Shown piece after piece: positions 1 to 8,475 of a stretch of DNA of 64,000 nt. The notes beneath the pieces are model-generated. The model worked only from the letters and a program-made list of their open reading frames with translations, had not been told where the DNA came from and did no database searches. Source of the DNA: Prevotella sp. (GTDB taxonomy: Bacteria > Bacillota_I > Bacilli_A > ML615J-28 > CAG-313). Position 1 is the stretch's first letter; each line of letters starts with the position of its first letter. Made by a program: the position numbers and the translations under genes. The DNA is taken from the NCBI GenBank assembly GCA_023665755.1, contig JAMPDF010000002.1:306010-370009 (forward strand), written 5' to 3'.

Positions 1-594
1 GGTGGATTTAAAGATATAGAACATAGTTCATTAACGAATTTAATAGGTGTGAATTTAATTGTGGAAGTCATAGCTGAGGATAAACACTATTTGATTTTAC
101 AACGACAAAGTATGTATAATGATGTCAATGGGAATCGCTTTGTACCGAGTGCATCAGGCTCCTTGGATAGTAGAGACTATCACACTTTTCAAAAGCATAA
201 AGATAACGACTTCCAGACATTACTACAATATGGAATGTATCGTGAATTACAAGAAGAATGCTATATTGATGCTAATCGATATGAAGATACCTATTTTCAA
301 TTGCTTGGGTGTGCTAGATTGATGAGTAAAGCAGGCAAACCAGATTTTTTCGGGAAATTAGAAATCAAATTAACGAGCATAACTCAATTAGAAGAAATGC
401 TACAAAATTATGATACTCAGCAAAATGAGTTTGTAGGTAGAAAAAAGGAATTAGAATCCAATCAAATGGTCATTGTCGATAAAGAGAGTTTTTTAAAACC
501 AGTGAAACAAAAGAACGATGCAGTAGATCATGTTTTATCTCCACAATTGCGTTATGTGAAATATTTGCTTCAAGAAGAAAGTAAAAAAGCATAA
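1..594 (+). CDS. Nudix-family hydrolase-like protein (5' end outside window)
   Basis: The reading frame is open from base 1, so the true start lies to the left of the window; an in-frame GTG at 49 has no convincing ribosome site. The 197 visible residues include RELQEEC (241-261), the REXXEE half of the Nudix box, which would bind metal and the substrate diphosphate. The glycine part of the box is separated by an insertion, so this is a divergent member. Nudix enzymes hydrolyse nucleoside diphosphates linked to another group; the substrate cannot be told from sequence. The gene stops before the rpsF promoter and looks like a separate transcription unit. The family is likely; activity is uncertain. 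Confidence 0.6.
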   Translation, partial: GGFKDIEHSSLTNLIGVNLIVEVIAEDKHYLILQRQSMYNDVNGNRFVPSASGSLDSRDYHTFQKHKDNDFQTLLQYGMYRELQEECYIDANRYEDTYFQLLGCARLMSKAGKPDFFGKLEIKLTSITQLEEMLQNYDTQQNEFVGRKKELESNQMVIVDKESFLKPVKQKNDAVDHVLSPQLRYVKYLLQEESKKA

Positions 595-596
595 TG

Positions 597-625
597 ATGA
601 CAAAAAAATAAAAATATGATATAAT
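597..625 (+). promoter_or_regulatory. Sigma-A promoter of the rpsF-ssb-rpsR operon
   Basis: ATGACA (597-602) and a perfect TATAAT (620-625) are separated by 17 bases. The -35 box overlaps the end of the upstream Nudix gene. The predicted transcript starts near 632 and carries the leader hairpin described next. Confidence 0.65.
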
Positions 626-650
626 AAGGAAGCATGAATATATAAGAAAT

Positions 651-690
651 ATTCTGCCTTGCTTTGCATAGGTTGCAAAGCCGTTAGACC
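651..690 (+). promoter_or_regulatory. Probable S6:S18-binding leader of rpsF mRNA
   Basis: A perfect 8-bp hairpin, GCTTTGCA (661-668) with TGCAAAGC (674-681), is followed directly by CCG (681-683). A weak outer stem can form between TCTG (653-656 area) and the TTAGA after the CCG. A bulged hairpin with a CCG next to the inner stem is the described autoregulatory site for the S6:S18 complex in rpsF leaders of many bacteria. It lies just before the AGGAGGT ribosome site, so feedback on translation is plausible. The structure was folded by eye. Confidence 0.55.
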
Positions 691-708
691 AAAAGGAGGT
701 GCAAAAGA

Positions 709-990
709 ATGAAAAAATACGAAGTTATGTATATCATTCGCCCAAACGTTGATGAAGAAGCAAGAAAAGCTTTAATCGAAGAAGTAAATGCATTATTTAC
801 TACAAAAGCTTCTACTGTAGACAACGTGAATGAATGGGGTATGAAAGAATTAGCTTACGAAATCAAAGGCGAAACAAAAGGATATTATGTTTTATTGAAT
901 GTAAATGCAACACCTGAAGCCGTAAAAGAATTCGAACGTGTAGCTAACATTAAAGAAAACATTATTCGTTACATTACTGTAGCTGAATAG
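709..990 (+). CDS. rpsF: 30S ribosomal protein S6
   Basis: A 93-residue protein of normal length for bacterial S6. It begins MKKYEVMYIIRP, the typical first strand of the family, and has the conserved EWGMKELAYEI segment. S6 binds 16S rRNA as a dimer with S18 in the platform of the 30S subunit. The start follows AAGGAGGT by a standard spacing. It is the first gene of the rpsF-ssb-rpsR operon, with 8 bases to ssb. The leader hairpin suggests feedback by S6:S18. Confidence 0.97.
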   Translation: MKKYEVMYIIRPNVDEEARKALIEEVNALFTTKASTVDNVNEWGMKELAYEIKGETKGYYVLLNVNATPEAVKEFERVANIKENIIRYITVAE

Positions 991-998
991 GAGGCATT

Positions 999-1517
999 AT
1001 GAACCGAGTTATTTTAGTAGGGAGAATTACAAGAGACCCTGAACTGAGAACATCACCTAATAATGTTTCTTTTACCGCTTTTTCGATTGCGGTAAACCGA
1101 TTGGCTGCCTCTCCATCTGGAGAAAGAGAAGCTGATTTTATCAATTGCGTTGCTTTCAATAAGCAAGCAGAAAATTTATGTCGTTTTATCAAAAAAGGTG
1201 GACAAATAGGTGTAGAGGGAAAACTACAAACTAGAAGATATACTGCTCAAGATGGTTCAAATCGTGTTGCAACAGAAGTCATTTGTGACAATATTCACTT
1301 TTTAGAACCAAAATCAAGTAGTGGACAAGCTGGCGGTTATAGTGATTATTCATCTTATGAAACATCATATATGCAATCACCACAACCTCAACCTCAAATA
1401 AATGCACAACCTCAATCAAAGCCAAGTTTTTACCAAGAACAAAAGAAACCAGTTCAAGATCAATATGATGAAGTAAAAACACAATTTGATATTTCTGATG
1501 ACGACTTACCATTTTAG
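999..1517 (+). CDS. ssb: Single-stranded DNA-binding protein
   Basis: A 172-residue protein with an N-terminal OB fold (about residues 1-108, starting MNRVILVGRITRDPEL), a glutamine/proline/serine-rich flexible linker, and the acidic tip DDDLPF at the C-terminus. That tip recruits replication and repair partners such as PriA and RecO. SSB coats single-stranded DNA during replication. The gene sits between rpsF and rpsR in the classic Firmicute arrangement, after TAGGAGG. Confidence 0.97.
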   Translation: MNRVILVGRITRDPELRTSPNNVSFTAFSIAVNRLAASPSGEREADFINCVAFNKQAENLCRFIKKGGQIGVEGKLQTRRYTAQDGSNRVATEVICDNIHFLEPKSSSGQAGGYSDYSSYETSYMQSPQPQPQINAQPQSKPSFYQEQKKPVQDQYDEVKTQFDISDDDLPF

Positions 1518-1529
1518 GAGGAATGAAAT

Positions 1530-1751
1530 ATGGCAAATTTTAAAAGACGTAAAAAAACTTGTTATTTCACTGATAATAAAGTTAAGAAAATTGACTGGAA
1601 AGATGCTGACTTATTAAAGAGATTTATTTCTGATCGTGGAAAAATCTTACCTCGTCGTATCACAGGTACAAAAGCAATTTATCAAAGAGAATTAGCAGTA
1701 GCAATTAAACGTGCTCGTCATATGGGTTTATTACCATTCGTAAAAGAATAG
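1530..1751 (+). CDS. rpsR: 30S ribosomal protein S18
   Basis: A 73-residue basic protein of typical S18 length, with the conserved core around KILPRRITG and the tail ARHMGLLPF. It binds S6 and 16S rRNA in the 30S platform. It begins 12 bases after ssb behind TAGGAGG and ends the operon just before a terminator hairpin. The N-terminal cysteine-containing stretch KKTCYFTDN fits zinc-free or single-cysteine S18 forms. Confidence 0.96.
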   Translation: MANFKRRKKTCYFTDNKVKKIDWKDADLLKRFISDRGKILPRRITGTKAIYQRELAVAIKRARHMGLLPFVKE

Positions 1752-1769
1752 ATAATCCAAAACAATTCA

Positions 1770-1803
1770 AAGTCCTTGGACATTATGTTCAGGGATTTTT
1801 TTT
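1770..1803 (+). terminator. Rho-independent terminator after rpsR
   Basis: AGTCCTTGGACAT (1771-1783) pairs over about 13 positions, with a few G-U wobbles, with ATGTTCAGGGATT (1785-1797), followed by a run of eight T. It closes the ribosomal protein operon. Confidence 0.8.
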
Positions 1804-1822
1804 GATGCTATTTGCAATAAAA

Positions 1823-1866
1823 TTTAAGAAATCCTTAAAGATTTTCTAACTTAAAAATGGTATAAT
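1823..1866 (+). promoter_or_regulatory. Promoter and probable response-regulator site of the two-component operon
   Basis: TATAAT (1861-1866) is a perfect -10 box, but no good -35 exists (AAGATT at 1838-1843). Upstream are two half-sites in direct orientation with an 11-base period: TTTAAG (1823) and CTTAAA (1834). The whole 44-base block aligns without gaps to the promoter of the adjacent ABC transporter (3835-3878). A weak -35 with helical-phase repeats fits activation by an OmpR/PhoB-type regulator, here probably the neighbouring one (autoregulation). Confidence 0.55.
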
Positions 1867-1885
1867 ATATATGTGGAGGTGTTGT

Positions 1886-2566
1886 ATGAAATACAGTTGT
1901 TTGATTGTTGATGATGAAAAAGTGCTTGCCGATAGCACGGCGGAATACTTTAATCTATTTGGTGTATCTGCCACTGCTGTATATAGTGTAGAAGAATGCA
2001 ATCAGTTTTTCAAGGAGAATATTGCAGAAATCATTTTACTTGATATCAATCTAGAAGATGGTAGTGGTTTTGATTTGTGCAAAAAATTAAGAGAATCTAC
2101 CAACATCCCTATTCTATTCATCTCTGCTAGGACGAGTGATGATGATAAGATTATTGCACTCAATATTGGTGGAGATGATTATATTCAAAAGCCCTATTCT
2201 TTAGGCGTATTGCTTGCAAAGGTCAAAGTTGTTTTGAAACGATATGGTAGTACGAGAAGTAGTGAATATACAGATGGATATTTGACAGTTGATTTTGAAG
2301 CCAAACAAGTGAAAGTAGATGGTCATATTGTGAAATGTACTATGCTTGAGTTTAAATTATTAGCATATCTTATAGCAAATAAGGGAAGAGTATTATCCAA
2401 AAGAGAACTATTTGAAAAGGTTTGGGAAGATAAATTTACAGGTGATGGAACGCTAAATGTGCACATTCGGCGATTACGTGAGGCTATTGAGAAAAATGCA
2501 AATCAACCTGAATACATTTTGACAATTTGGGGAGATGGATATAAATTCAAAGGAGAAAAGAAATGA
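1886..2566 (+). CDS. OmpR/PhoB-family response regulator
   Basis: A 226-residue protein. The receiver domain (1-115) begins MKYSCLIVDDEKVLAD with the acidic pair, has phospho-acceptor D53 in LLDINLEDG, and the conserved lysine in the YIQKPYS region. A winged-helix DNA-binding domain (about 130-224) ends with the typical GDGYKF. The chosen start is ATG 1886, correctly spaced after GGAGG (1875-1879); an in-frame ATG at 1871 would place that ribosome site inside the gene. The stop overlaps the sensor kinase start by four bases. With the downstream transporter it resembles VanR/BceR-type cell-envelope stress modules. The signal is unknown. Confidence 0.93.
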   Translation: MKYSCLIVDDEKVLADSTAEYFNLFGVSATAVYSVEECNQFFKENIAEIILLDINLEDGSGFDLCKKLRESTNIPILFISARTSDDDKIIALNIGGDDYIQKPYSLGVLLAKVKVVLKRYGSTRSSEYTDGYLTVDFEAKQVKVDGHIVKCTMLEFKLLAYLIANKGRVLSKRELFEKVWEDKFTGDGTLNVHIRRLREAIEKNANQPEYILTIWGDGYKFKGEKK

Positions 2567-3828
2567 AAAAGCAATTGTTTTGGATTGGTTTTATAGGTGT
2601 ATTTTTAGTTGAAATTGTAGTGCTCATTGTTTTTGCGATAAAAATACCTGATTTTTCACAAGATAGTGTCGCCGTGAATGAAGTGATACAATCGGTAACA
2701 CAAGATTTGGATCATATAGAAGAACATAGAAATGTTACTACGCTTGAATACGTTGTATTAGATAACAAGGAGGTCTTACTTTATAAAACCAAATCTGGAC
2801 TTTCTGAAAGTACGAACCAAGCCATTTCCCATAGGGATACCATTCTTGATATTACAATGGATAATAGTGTTGTTGCCAAAGTCATTATTTATAATGATAG
2901 TGTGGAAGCTTTCCAAAATCAAAAACGAACCATCATTATTATTTTAGCTATTTCAATTATTATTTTATGGAGTATTTGTATGGTTTACGTTACGTATGCA
3001 CATTTGACTATCATTCGTCCCTTTCATAAACTCAAAGGATTTGCTGAACGCATTGCAGTGGGTAATTTAGATATCCCTTTAGAAATGGATAAACGAAACC
3101 TATTTGGTGCATTCACTGAAAGCTTTGATATCATGCGTAGTGAACTAAAAAAGGCCAAAATAGCTGAAGCACAGGCACAACAAAGTAAAAGGGAGCTTGT
3201 AGCAAAACTTTCCCATGATATTAAGACACCTATAGCAAGTATTAAAGCTCTTTCAGAAGTTGGACTAGCTATTACTAGTAGTGATAAAGATGGGACAAAT
3301 TATATGCAAATCATTGGTAAAGCAGATCAAATTAACACATTAGTGACCAATCTTTTTACCGCAACCCTTGAGGAGCTAGAGCAACTCACGGTGTCACCTA
3401 CTCATGTGGAGAGTATGAAGTTAAAAACAATGTTAGAAAATGCTGATTATTTGCATCAAGCGGTAATTTCTGACATTCCTGAATGTTTGATATATATAGA
3501 TGCCTTAAGATTGCAACAAGTATTTGATAATATTTTTGCCAATGCTTATAAATATGCAAATACAAAATTGTTTGTTTCTGTTCAAAAGAATGATAAGTAT
3601 ATGATAATTGCTATTGAAGATTTTGGTGGTGGTGTTTTGCCAGAAGAATTAAACACACTAAAGGAAAAGTTTAAACGGGGTCATAATGCCAAACATATTG
3701 AAGGAGCAGGTTTAGGGTTGTATATTTCAGATTACTTTATGAAAGAGATGAAAGGAAAATTGCTGATTGAAAATGGAGCACAAGGTTTAATCGTAACCGT
3801 GATGGTTATATTGAGTGGTGAGATTTAA
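2563..3828 (+). CDS. Sensor histidine kinase (two-component system)
   Basis: A 421-residue membrane kinase. It has a transmembrane helix near residues 5-27, an extracytoplasmic loop of about 95 residues, a second helix near 125-148, a HAMP-like linker, a HisKA domain with KLSHDIKTP (phosphorylated His218), and an HATPase domain with NAYKYA (N box), EDFGGG and GAGLGLYI (G boxes). It overlaps the regulator gene by ATGA, implying coupled translation. The stop codon lies inside the first TTTAAG repeat of the next promoter. The ligand-binding loop suggests it senses something outside the membrane; the identity is unknown. Confidence 0.93.
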   Translation: MKKQLFWIGFIGVFLVEIVVLIVFAIKIPDFSQDSVAVNEVIQSVTQDLDHIEEHRNVTTLEYVVLDNKEVLLYKTKSGLSESTNQAISHRDTILDITMDNSVVAKVIIYNDSVEAFQNQKRTIIIILAISIIILWSICMVYVTYAHLTIIRPFHKLKGFAERIAVGNLDIPLEMDKRNLFGAFTESFDIMRSELKKAKIAEAQAQQSKRELVAKLSHDIKTPIASIKALSEVGLAITSSDKDGTNYMQIIGKADQINTLVTNLFTATLEELEQLTVSPTHVESMKLKTMLENADYLHQAVISDIPECLIYIDALRLQQVFDNIFANAYKYANTKLFVSVQKNDKYMIIAIEDFGGGVLPEELNTLKEKFKRGHNAKHIEGAGLGLYISDYFMKEMKGKLLIENGAQGLIVTVMVILSGEI

Positions 3829-3878
3829 GAAATATTTAAGTATTCTGTAAAGACATTTAAGAATAAAAAAGCTAAAAT
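3824..3878 (+). promoter_or_regulatory. Promoter with repeated TTTAAG operator for the ABC transporter
   Basis: TTTAAG occurs at 3824, 3835 and 3856, with a degenerate copy (TGTAAAG, about 3846) between them, giving roughly one repeat per helical turn. A -10 box TAAAAT (3873-3878) is 17 bases after AAGACA (3850-3855). The repeat at 3835 is exactly 38 bases upstream of the -10, the same distance as in the promoter of the adjacent regulator gene. The first repeat overlaps the kinase stop codon. Confidence 0.55.
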
Positions 3879-3903
3879 GAACGTGTAAAAAGGAGGCTTT
3901 TAC

Positions 3904-4662
3904 ATGCAACAGATTTTATTAAAAACGCAAAAATTATGCAAAACTTTTTCTCATGGGGGAACGCAACAACATGTTTTGAAAAATATTGATTTAGAACTAT
4001 ATCAAGGTGACTTTACTGTCATTATGGGGGCAAGTGGGGCAGGAAAATCAACACTCTTATATGCCCTTTCTGGTATGGATACCCCAACACTTGGTACAAT
4101 TGCTTTTGGTGATGAAGTGATATCCAACTTGTCACAAGATGGACTTGCTGTATTCAGACGCAATCATTGTGGGTTTGTTTTCCAACAAATTTATCTAATT
4201 GATGGAATGAGTGTAATGGATAACGTACTTTGCGCAGGATTACTTGTAAACAAGGATAAAAAATCTCTTGTATCAAGGGCAAAACAATTGTTTGAAGCAG
4301 TGGATATATCAGAAGATACCCAAAAGAAGTTTCCCACCCAAATATCAGGTGGTGAGGCACAACGGGTCGGAATCGTTCGTGCACTTATCAATTCACCAGA
4401 AATTCTTTTTGCCGATGAACCGACAGGAGCATTGAATTCAAAAACGGGGCTTGATGTTTTAAATACACTGACAAGGTTCAATGAGCAAGGTCAAAGTGTT
4501 GTCATGGTTACACACGATATGCGTTCTGCTCGCCGTGGCAATCGCATACTTTATTTAAAGGATGGTGTTATTTTAGGAGAATGCAATCTAGGCAAATATG
4601 TACATGGCGATACAACAAGGCATGAAAAATTATCTGCCTTTTTAAAAGATATGGGGTGGTAA
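3904..4662 (+). CDS. ABC transporter ATP-binding protein (MacB/LolD/BceA type)
   Basis: A 252-residue ATPase with Walker A GASGAGKS (residues 42-49), Q-loop FVFQQ, signature ISGGEAQR, Walker B ILFADEPTGAL and H-loop VTHD. This subtype works with FtsX-like permeases that move substrate in the membrane plane or drive periplasmic events by mechanotransmission. It has AAAAGGAGG upstream and its stop is separated by one base from the permease start. Its own regulated promoter separates it from the kinase gene, so it can be induced apart from basal two-component expression. Likely role: resistance or response to a membrane-active compound. Confidence 0.93.
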   Translation: MQQILLKTQKLCKTFSHGGTQQHVLKNIDLELYQGDFTVIMGASGAGKSTLLYALSGMDTPTLGTIAFGDEVISNLSQDGLAVFRRNHCGFVFQQIYLIDGMSVMDNVLCAGLLVNKDKKSLVSRAKQLFEAVDISEDTQKKFPTQISGGEAQRVGIVRALINSPEILFADEPTGALNSKTGLDVLNTLTRFNEQGQSVVMVTHDMRSARRGNRILYLKDGVILGECNLGKYVHGDTTRHEKLSAFLKDMGW

Positions 4663-4663
4663 A

Positions 4664-7006
4664 ATGCGGAAGTTATTTTTGATTGCTCACTCTAATATGA
4701 GAAAAGCGAGGGGGCAAACCTTTGCTATTATTGTACTGATGTTGCTTGCTGCATTAATGCTCAATTTGGGTCTTATGCTTTCTATGGACTATCAAGCTAA
4801 TTTTAAGCGTTATCACAGTCAATTGAATGCCGAGCATGTTACTCTTTCGGTTGATGGAAATACAGATGAGGTACATGAATTTTTAATCCAAACGCTTGAG
4901 GAAAATCATAATGTTTCTGATTATCTTTTGAATACTTGTTTGAGCATGACAGGTTCTTTTCCATACAATGGGGGAGAAATGAATAGTTGGTTTATCTTTA
5001 TGGAAAAAGATTTGGCCATAACACGCTCTATTGGAAAAATTGAGATTGTAGAAGATAGTCCGATTACGAGTGGGGTTTATCTTCCAATGCTTTACAAATC
5101 GGATGATATTGATGTAGGAAAAACGATAGAAATGTTTATAGGTAGTCATTCTGTTCACTATACAATTTGTGGTTTTTTTAATAGTGTAATGATGGGATCA
5201 CATAATTGTTCACTCACAGAAATTGTACTTACTGTAGACCAATATGAAGCATTATCAACACTAGGCTATGTTCCACAAGCCACGTTATGCTCAGTGCGGT
5301 TACAAGATATTTCACAAAATTTGAGTTTTGAAGCTGATTTGAAATCTAGGGTATCGAAAGCCTTCCCTAATATTCTGATGATGGGAAATAACTATGATAT
5401 TGTTGCACAATCACGTTATATTTCTCAATCCATATGTTCTAGTATTATGAATGTAATGGCTTTTTTCACACTATTGATTGCGTTAGTAGTGATTGTATCC
5501 AATATTATCAATTATGTACAAATCAATATCAAGAATCTAGGAGCACTCAAGGCGGTTGGGTATACATCAAAACAATTGATTTCCTCTTTGTTGGTCCAAT
5601 TTTTAGGATTAACCTTCTTTATGGCAATTATTGGCGCAGGACTATCGTATTGCTTTTTTCCGGCAATTAATACGATGATGATGAAGCAAACGGGGATACC
5701 TTATACAATTCACTTTTTGCCACTTCCAATTCTTATTTCTCTTTTGATATTGTGTAGTGCTGTCGCATTATTTGTTTGGCTTGCTGCACATAGAATACAA
5801 AAGATAGAGCCTATTGTAGCTCTAAGAGCAGGTATTCGAACACACAATTTCAAACGTAATGCTATTCCACTTGAAAAAACAAAAGCACCACTCAATTTGG
5901 CTCTTGCCCTTAAAACAACACTTTCTGGAGTAAAACACAATCTTACAGTATGTATCACAATGATGATTTTTGCTTTGATTGTTGTATTTTCTGGATTAAT
6001 GACAGAAAACGTGATTGTTGATATGACACCATTTTTGAATTTAATTGTAGGTGAAACTGCAGATAGTTGTATCAATGTTGATATTGGTAGTGAACAAAAC
6101 TTTTTAGAAGTATTACAAATGGATAATCGGGTTCAAAAGGCGTATTTATATCACTCTTTAAATGTATCTCATGATGGTGGGGCAAATTTTGTGGCCACGC
6201 TTTCTGATGATTTTTCACAGGTAAATAATCAAAATGTCGTTTTTAAAGGAAGATATCCCAAATATGATAATGAAATTGCTATTGCTGCTAAATATGCTAA
6301 AGAAAATGGCTTTGAAATAGGAGATGAAATTGACATTGCCGCAAACGGGAAAGTTCAGACCTATCTTATTAGTGGATTCACTCAAATTTCAAATAATTTA
6401 GGTAGAGACTGCTTATTGACAAGGAAAGGATATGAGCGGTTGGGTATGCTTTCGAATGTAAGTTACTATATTAACCTTACGGATGATACAGATATTGATG
6501 CGTTTAATGCTCAAATGCAAGAAAGATTTAGTGATACTGTTTTTGCTGTAATCAATATCGATAAAACAATACAAGGCTCAGGAGGCGTATATGTTTCGCT
6601 AATGACGATCATTGTGATTGCTATTCTCATCCTTTCAGTAATTATCATTGCATTTGTATTGTATTTGCTCGTTCGCACTATGCTCAACAATAAGAAACGA
6701 GATTACGGCATTTTAAAGTCGCTTGGTTTTACAAATCAACAGCTCATCTTACAAACTGCATTATCCTTTATGCCAGCAATTATTTTTTCAACTATCGTAG
6801 GTATTATCATCAGCTGTGTCGTCATCAATCCGCTAACCTCCATCTTTTTAAGCGGAATTGGTATTGTAAAATGTACGTTTCACATTCCCATTGTCTTTGT
6901 TACTATTGCGGGGATATTACTGATGCTATTATCATTTGGCATTGCTTGCTTATTGTCATTAAAAATTAAAAAGATAGCTCCACGTGCTTTGCTTGTAGGA
7001 GAATAG
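4664..7006 (+). CDS. ABC transporter permease with two FtsX domains
   Basis: A 780-residue membrane protein. A first helix near 17-39 is followed by an extracytoplasmic domain, an FtsX domain with about three helices (around 265-375) ending in RIQKIEPIVALRAG, a helix near 435-455, a second extracytoplasmic domain, and a C-terminal FtsX domain (around 640-775) ending KIKKIAPRALLVGE. The duplicated layout is that of SalY/YvcS-like permeases partnered by MacB-type ATPases. It is translated immediately after the ATPase. The substrate is unknown; antimicrobial peptides are the usual theme for such modules. Confidence 0.9.
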   Translation: MRKLFLIAHSNMRKARGQTFAIIVLMLLAALMLNLGLMLSMDYQANFKRYHSQLNAEHVTLSVDGNTDEVHEFLIQTLEENHNVSDYLLNTCLSMTGSFPYNGGEMNSWFIFMEKDLAITRSIGKIEIVEDSPITSGVYLPMLYKSDDIDVGKTIEMFIGSHSVHYTICGFFNSVMMGSHNCSLTEIVLTVDQYEALSTLGYVPQATLCSVRLQDISQNLSFEADLKSRVSKAFPNILMMGNNYDIVAQSRYISQSICSSIMNVMAFFTLLIALVVIVSNIINYVQINIKNLGALKAVGYTSKQLISSLLVQFLGLTFFMAIIGAGLSYCFFPAINTMMMKQTGIPYTIHFLPLPILISLLILCSAVALFVWLAAHRIQKIEPIVALRAGIRTHNFKRNAIPLEKTKAPLNLALALKTTLSGVKHNLTVCITMMIFALIVVFSGLMTENVIVDMTPFLNLIVGETADSCINVDIGSEQNFLEVLQMDNRVQKAYLYHSLNVSHDGGANFVATLSDDFSQVNNQNVVFKGRYPKYDNEIAIAAKYAKENGFEIGDEIDIAANGKVQTYLISGFTQISNNLGRDCLLTRKGYERLGMLSNVSYYINLTDDTDIDAFNAQMQERFSDTVFAVINIDKTIQGSGGVYVSLMTIIVIAILILSVIIIAFVLYLLVRTMLNNKKRDYGILKSLGFTNQQLILQTALSFMPAIIFSTIVGIIISCVVINPLTSIFLSGIGIVKCTFHIPIVFVTIAGILLMLLSFGIACLLSLKIKKIAPRALLVGE

Positions 7007-7072
7007 AAAAGTGATGATTATCTAATCGACTATATATTTGTTTTCTTATGAAATTCATTAAAAGGAAAAGAT

Positions 7073-7159
7073 ATGTCAGTATGGTCACTTTATTCAAAAT
7101 TCATATCTCCAAAATGGACAATGAAAATTTGGATGAGGAGTATAAAACAATATGTATAG
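7073..7159 (+). CDS. Candidate small cationic peptide (28 residues)
   Basis: A short ORF starting ATG at 7073, preceded by AAGGA at a suitable spacing of about 6 bases, and ending TAG at 7157-7159. The peptide has five basic and no acidic residues, three tryptophans and many hydrophobic residues. It follows the transporter operon and precedes a hairpin. A basic tryptophan-rich peptide beside a peptide-responsive ABC module is suggestive, but a 29-codon ORF in AT-rich DNA can arise by chance. No leader-peptide motif is visible. Confidence 0.25.
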   Translation: MSVWSLYSKFISPKWTMKIWMRSIKQYV

Positions 7160-7200
7160 AATAAATCGTATTGATTCAAGTGATGATAATACATAATATG

Positions 7201-7240
7201 AGAAAAAAGAGCGACTCACTTTGTTTGAGTCGCTTTCCAT
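7201..7240. terminator. Hairpin terminator, better oriented for the minus strand
   Basis: GCGACTCA (7211-7218) pairs perfectly with TGAGTCGC (7226-7233). A run of A precedes it (a T tract on the minus strand), while only CTTT follows on the plus strand. It could end the transporter operon. The remaining DNA between 7007 and 7427 shows only the small ORF at 7073 and the promoter of the next gene. Confidence 0.55.
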
Positions 7241-7427
7241 ATTTACAATAAAAGTGATGAAAAGAACATTTTTTTGTCAAATTCAGTCGTTCTCTTTTAT
7301 GGAGAATTGCATTTTTTAATTCTCTTTTTGAACTTGAAAGAAGATAGTCCAAAAAAGAAATATATCGTGAAATATTGAAAGAATTGGTATATAATGGTAT
7401 TGTACAATTTTGTATAAAGGAGAACGT

Positions 7428-8315
7428 ATGAAAGATTTTGTAATTACATGTTGTTCAACTGTCGATTTGACAAAAGAAAGATTAGATCAAAAACAGATTC
7501 AATATATTCCTTTTCATTATCAAATGGATGGTATTGAATACAAAGATGACTTTGGTAAAACAATGCCCTTAGATGATTTTTATAATCGTATGAAAGAGGG
7601 TGCAACACCGACAACTTCTCAAGTAAATTCGGAAGAATACATTGAGTTTTGGGAACCATTTGTAAAAGCTGGTCAAGATATTCTTCATATCACATTATCT
7701 TCTGGTATTTCTGGAACCCTAAATTCGGCTGTTTTGGCTCAAAGATATTTAATAGAAAAATATCCAAATGTCAAGATTTATGTTGTTGATTCGCTTGGTG
7801 CATCTAGTGGCTATGGTCTATTGGTAGAAATGGTAGCTGAACAAAAGGCCAGTGGCAAGAATATTGAGGAATGTAGAGACTGGGTAGAAGAACACAAATT
7901 AAATGTTCATCACTGGTTCTTTTCAATCGATTTAACAAGTTATAAAAGAGGGGGAAGAATCTCTGCTACGAGTTTTTTTCTTGGCCAATTGTTAAAGATT
8001 TGTCCACTATTAAATATGGATAACCTAGGACGCTTAATACCAAGAAAGAAAATTAGAACTAAGGAAAAAGTCATTCAAGAAATTGTCAATCAAATGGAAA
8101 AGTATGCAGAAGGTGGAACCACATACCAGGGAAAGTGTTTCATTTGTCATTCTGCTGTACAAGAAGATGCGAATAAGGTGAAGGATTTGATTGAAAAAAG
8201 ATTTCCCAATTTGGTAGGTGCTGTCGAAATTTATTCTATTGGAACAACGATTGGTTCGCATACAGGACCAGGAACTGTTGCTTTATTTTTTATGGGAAGT
8301 AAGAGAATTGATTAA
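7428..8315 (+). CDS. DegV family fatty-acid-binding protein
   Basis: A 295-residue DegV/EDD-fold protein. It opens MKDFVITCCSTVDLT, has TTSQVN (about residues 62-67) and HITLSSGISGT, and ends with IGTTIGSHTGPG, all family landmarks that surround a buried fatty acid. In Firmicutes such proteins (FakB) can deliver exogenous fatty acids to the kinase FakA, but not every DegV protein is a FakB. The start is ATG 7428 after AAAGGAG, not the upstream in-frame TTG. A -10 TATAAT lies at 7390-7395. A terminator overlaps its stop codon. Confidence 0.9.
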   Translation: MKDFVITCCSTVDLTKERLDQKQIQYIPFHYQMDGIEYKDDFGKTMPLDDFYNRMKEGATPTTSQVNSEEYIEFWEPFVKAGQDILHITLSSGISGTLNSAVLAQRYLIEKYPNVKIYVVDSLGASSGYGLLVEMVAEQKASGKNIEECRDWVEEHKLNVHHWFFSIDLTSYKRGGRISATSFFLGQLLKICPLLNMDNLGRLIPRKKIRTKEKVIQEIVNQMEKYAEGGTTYQGKCFICHSAVQEDANKVKDLIEKRFPNLVGAVEIYSIGTTIGSHTGPGTVALFFMGSKRID

Positions 8316-8333
8316 TCAATCAATTCTTTTTTT
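8305..8333 (+). terminator. Rho-independent terminator after degV
   Basis: GAATTGATT (8305-8313) pairs perfectly with AATCAATTC (8318-8326) and is followed by seven T. The hairpin begins inside the last codons of the gene. Confidence 0.85.
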
Positions 8334-8409
8334 ACCTATAGTATAGGAAAAAATCAAAAAGACAAAAAAGAATAAAAGAGAACTGAATATAAAAAAACAA
8401 TTGATACGG

Positions 8410-8438
8410 TTGAAAAAAAAACTCTTTTGTGGTATAAT
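8410..8438 (+). promoter_or_regulatory. Sigma-A promoter of the gdpP-rplI-dnaB unit
   Basis: TTGAAA (8410-8415), a 17-base spacer and a perfect TATAAT (8433-8438). The predicted leader is about 30 bases and ends with GAGGTGA before the gene. Confidence 0.7.
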
Positions 8439-8475
8439 ATATGAACAATAATAGCCATAAAAATGAGGTGAAATT

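Noticed and set aside
5710..6075. Minus-strand ORF of 121 codons inside the ABC permease gene
   Set aside because: Composition mirrors the plus-strand membrane protein; no ribosome site, no recognisable domain.
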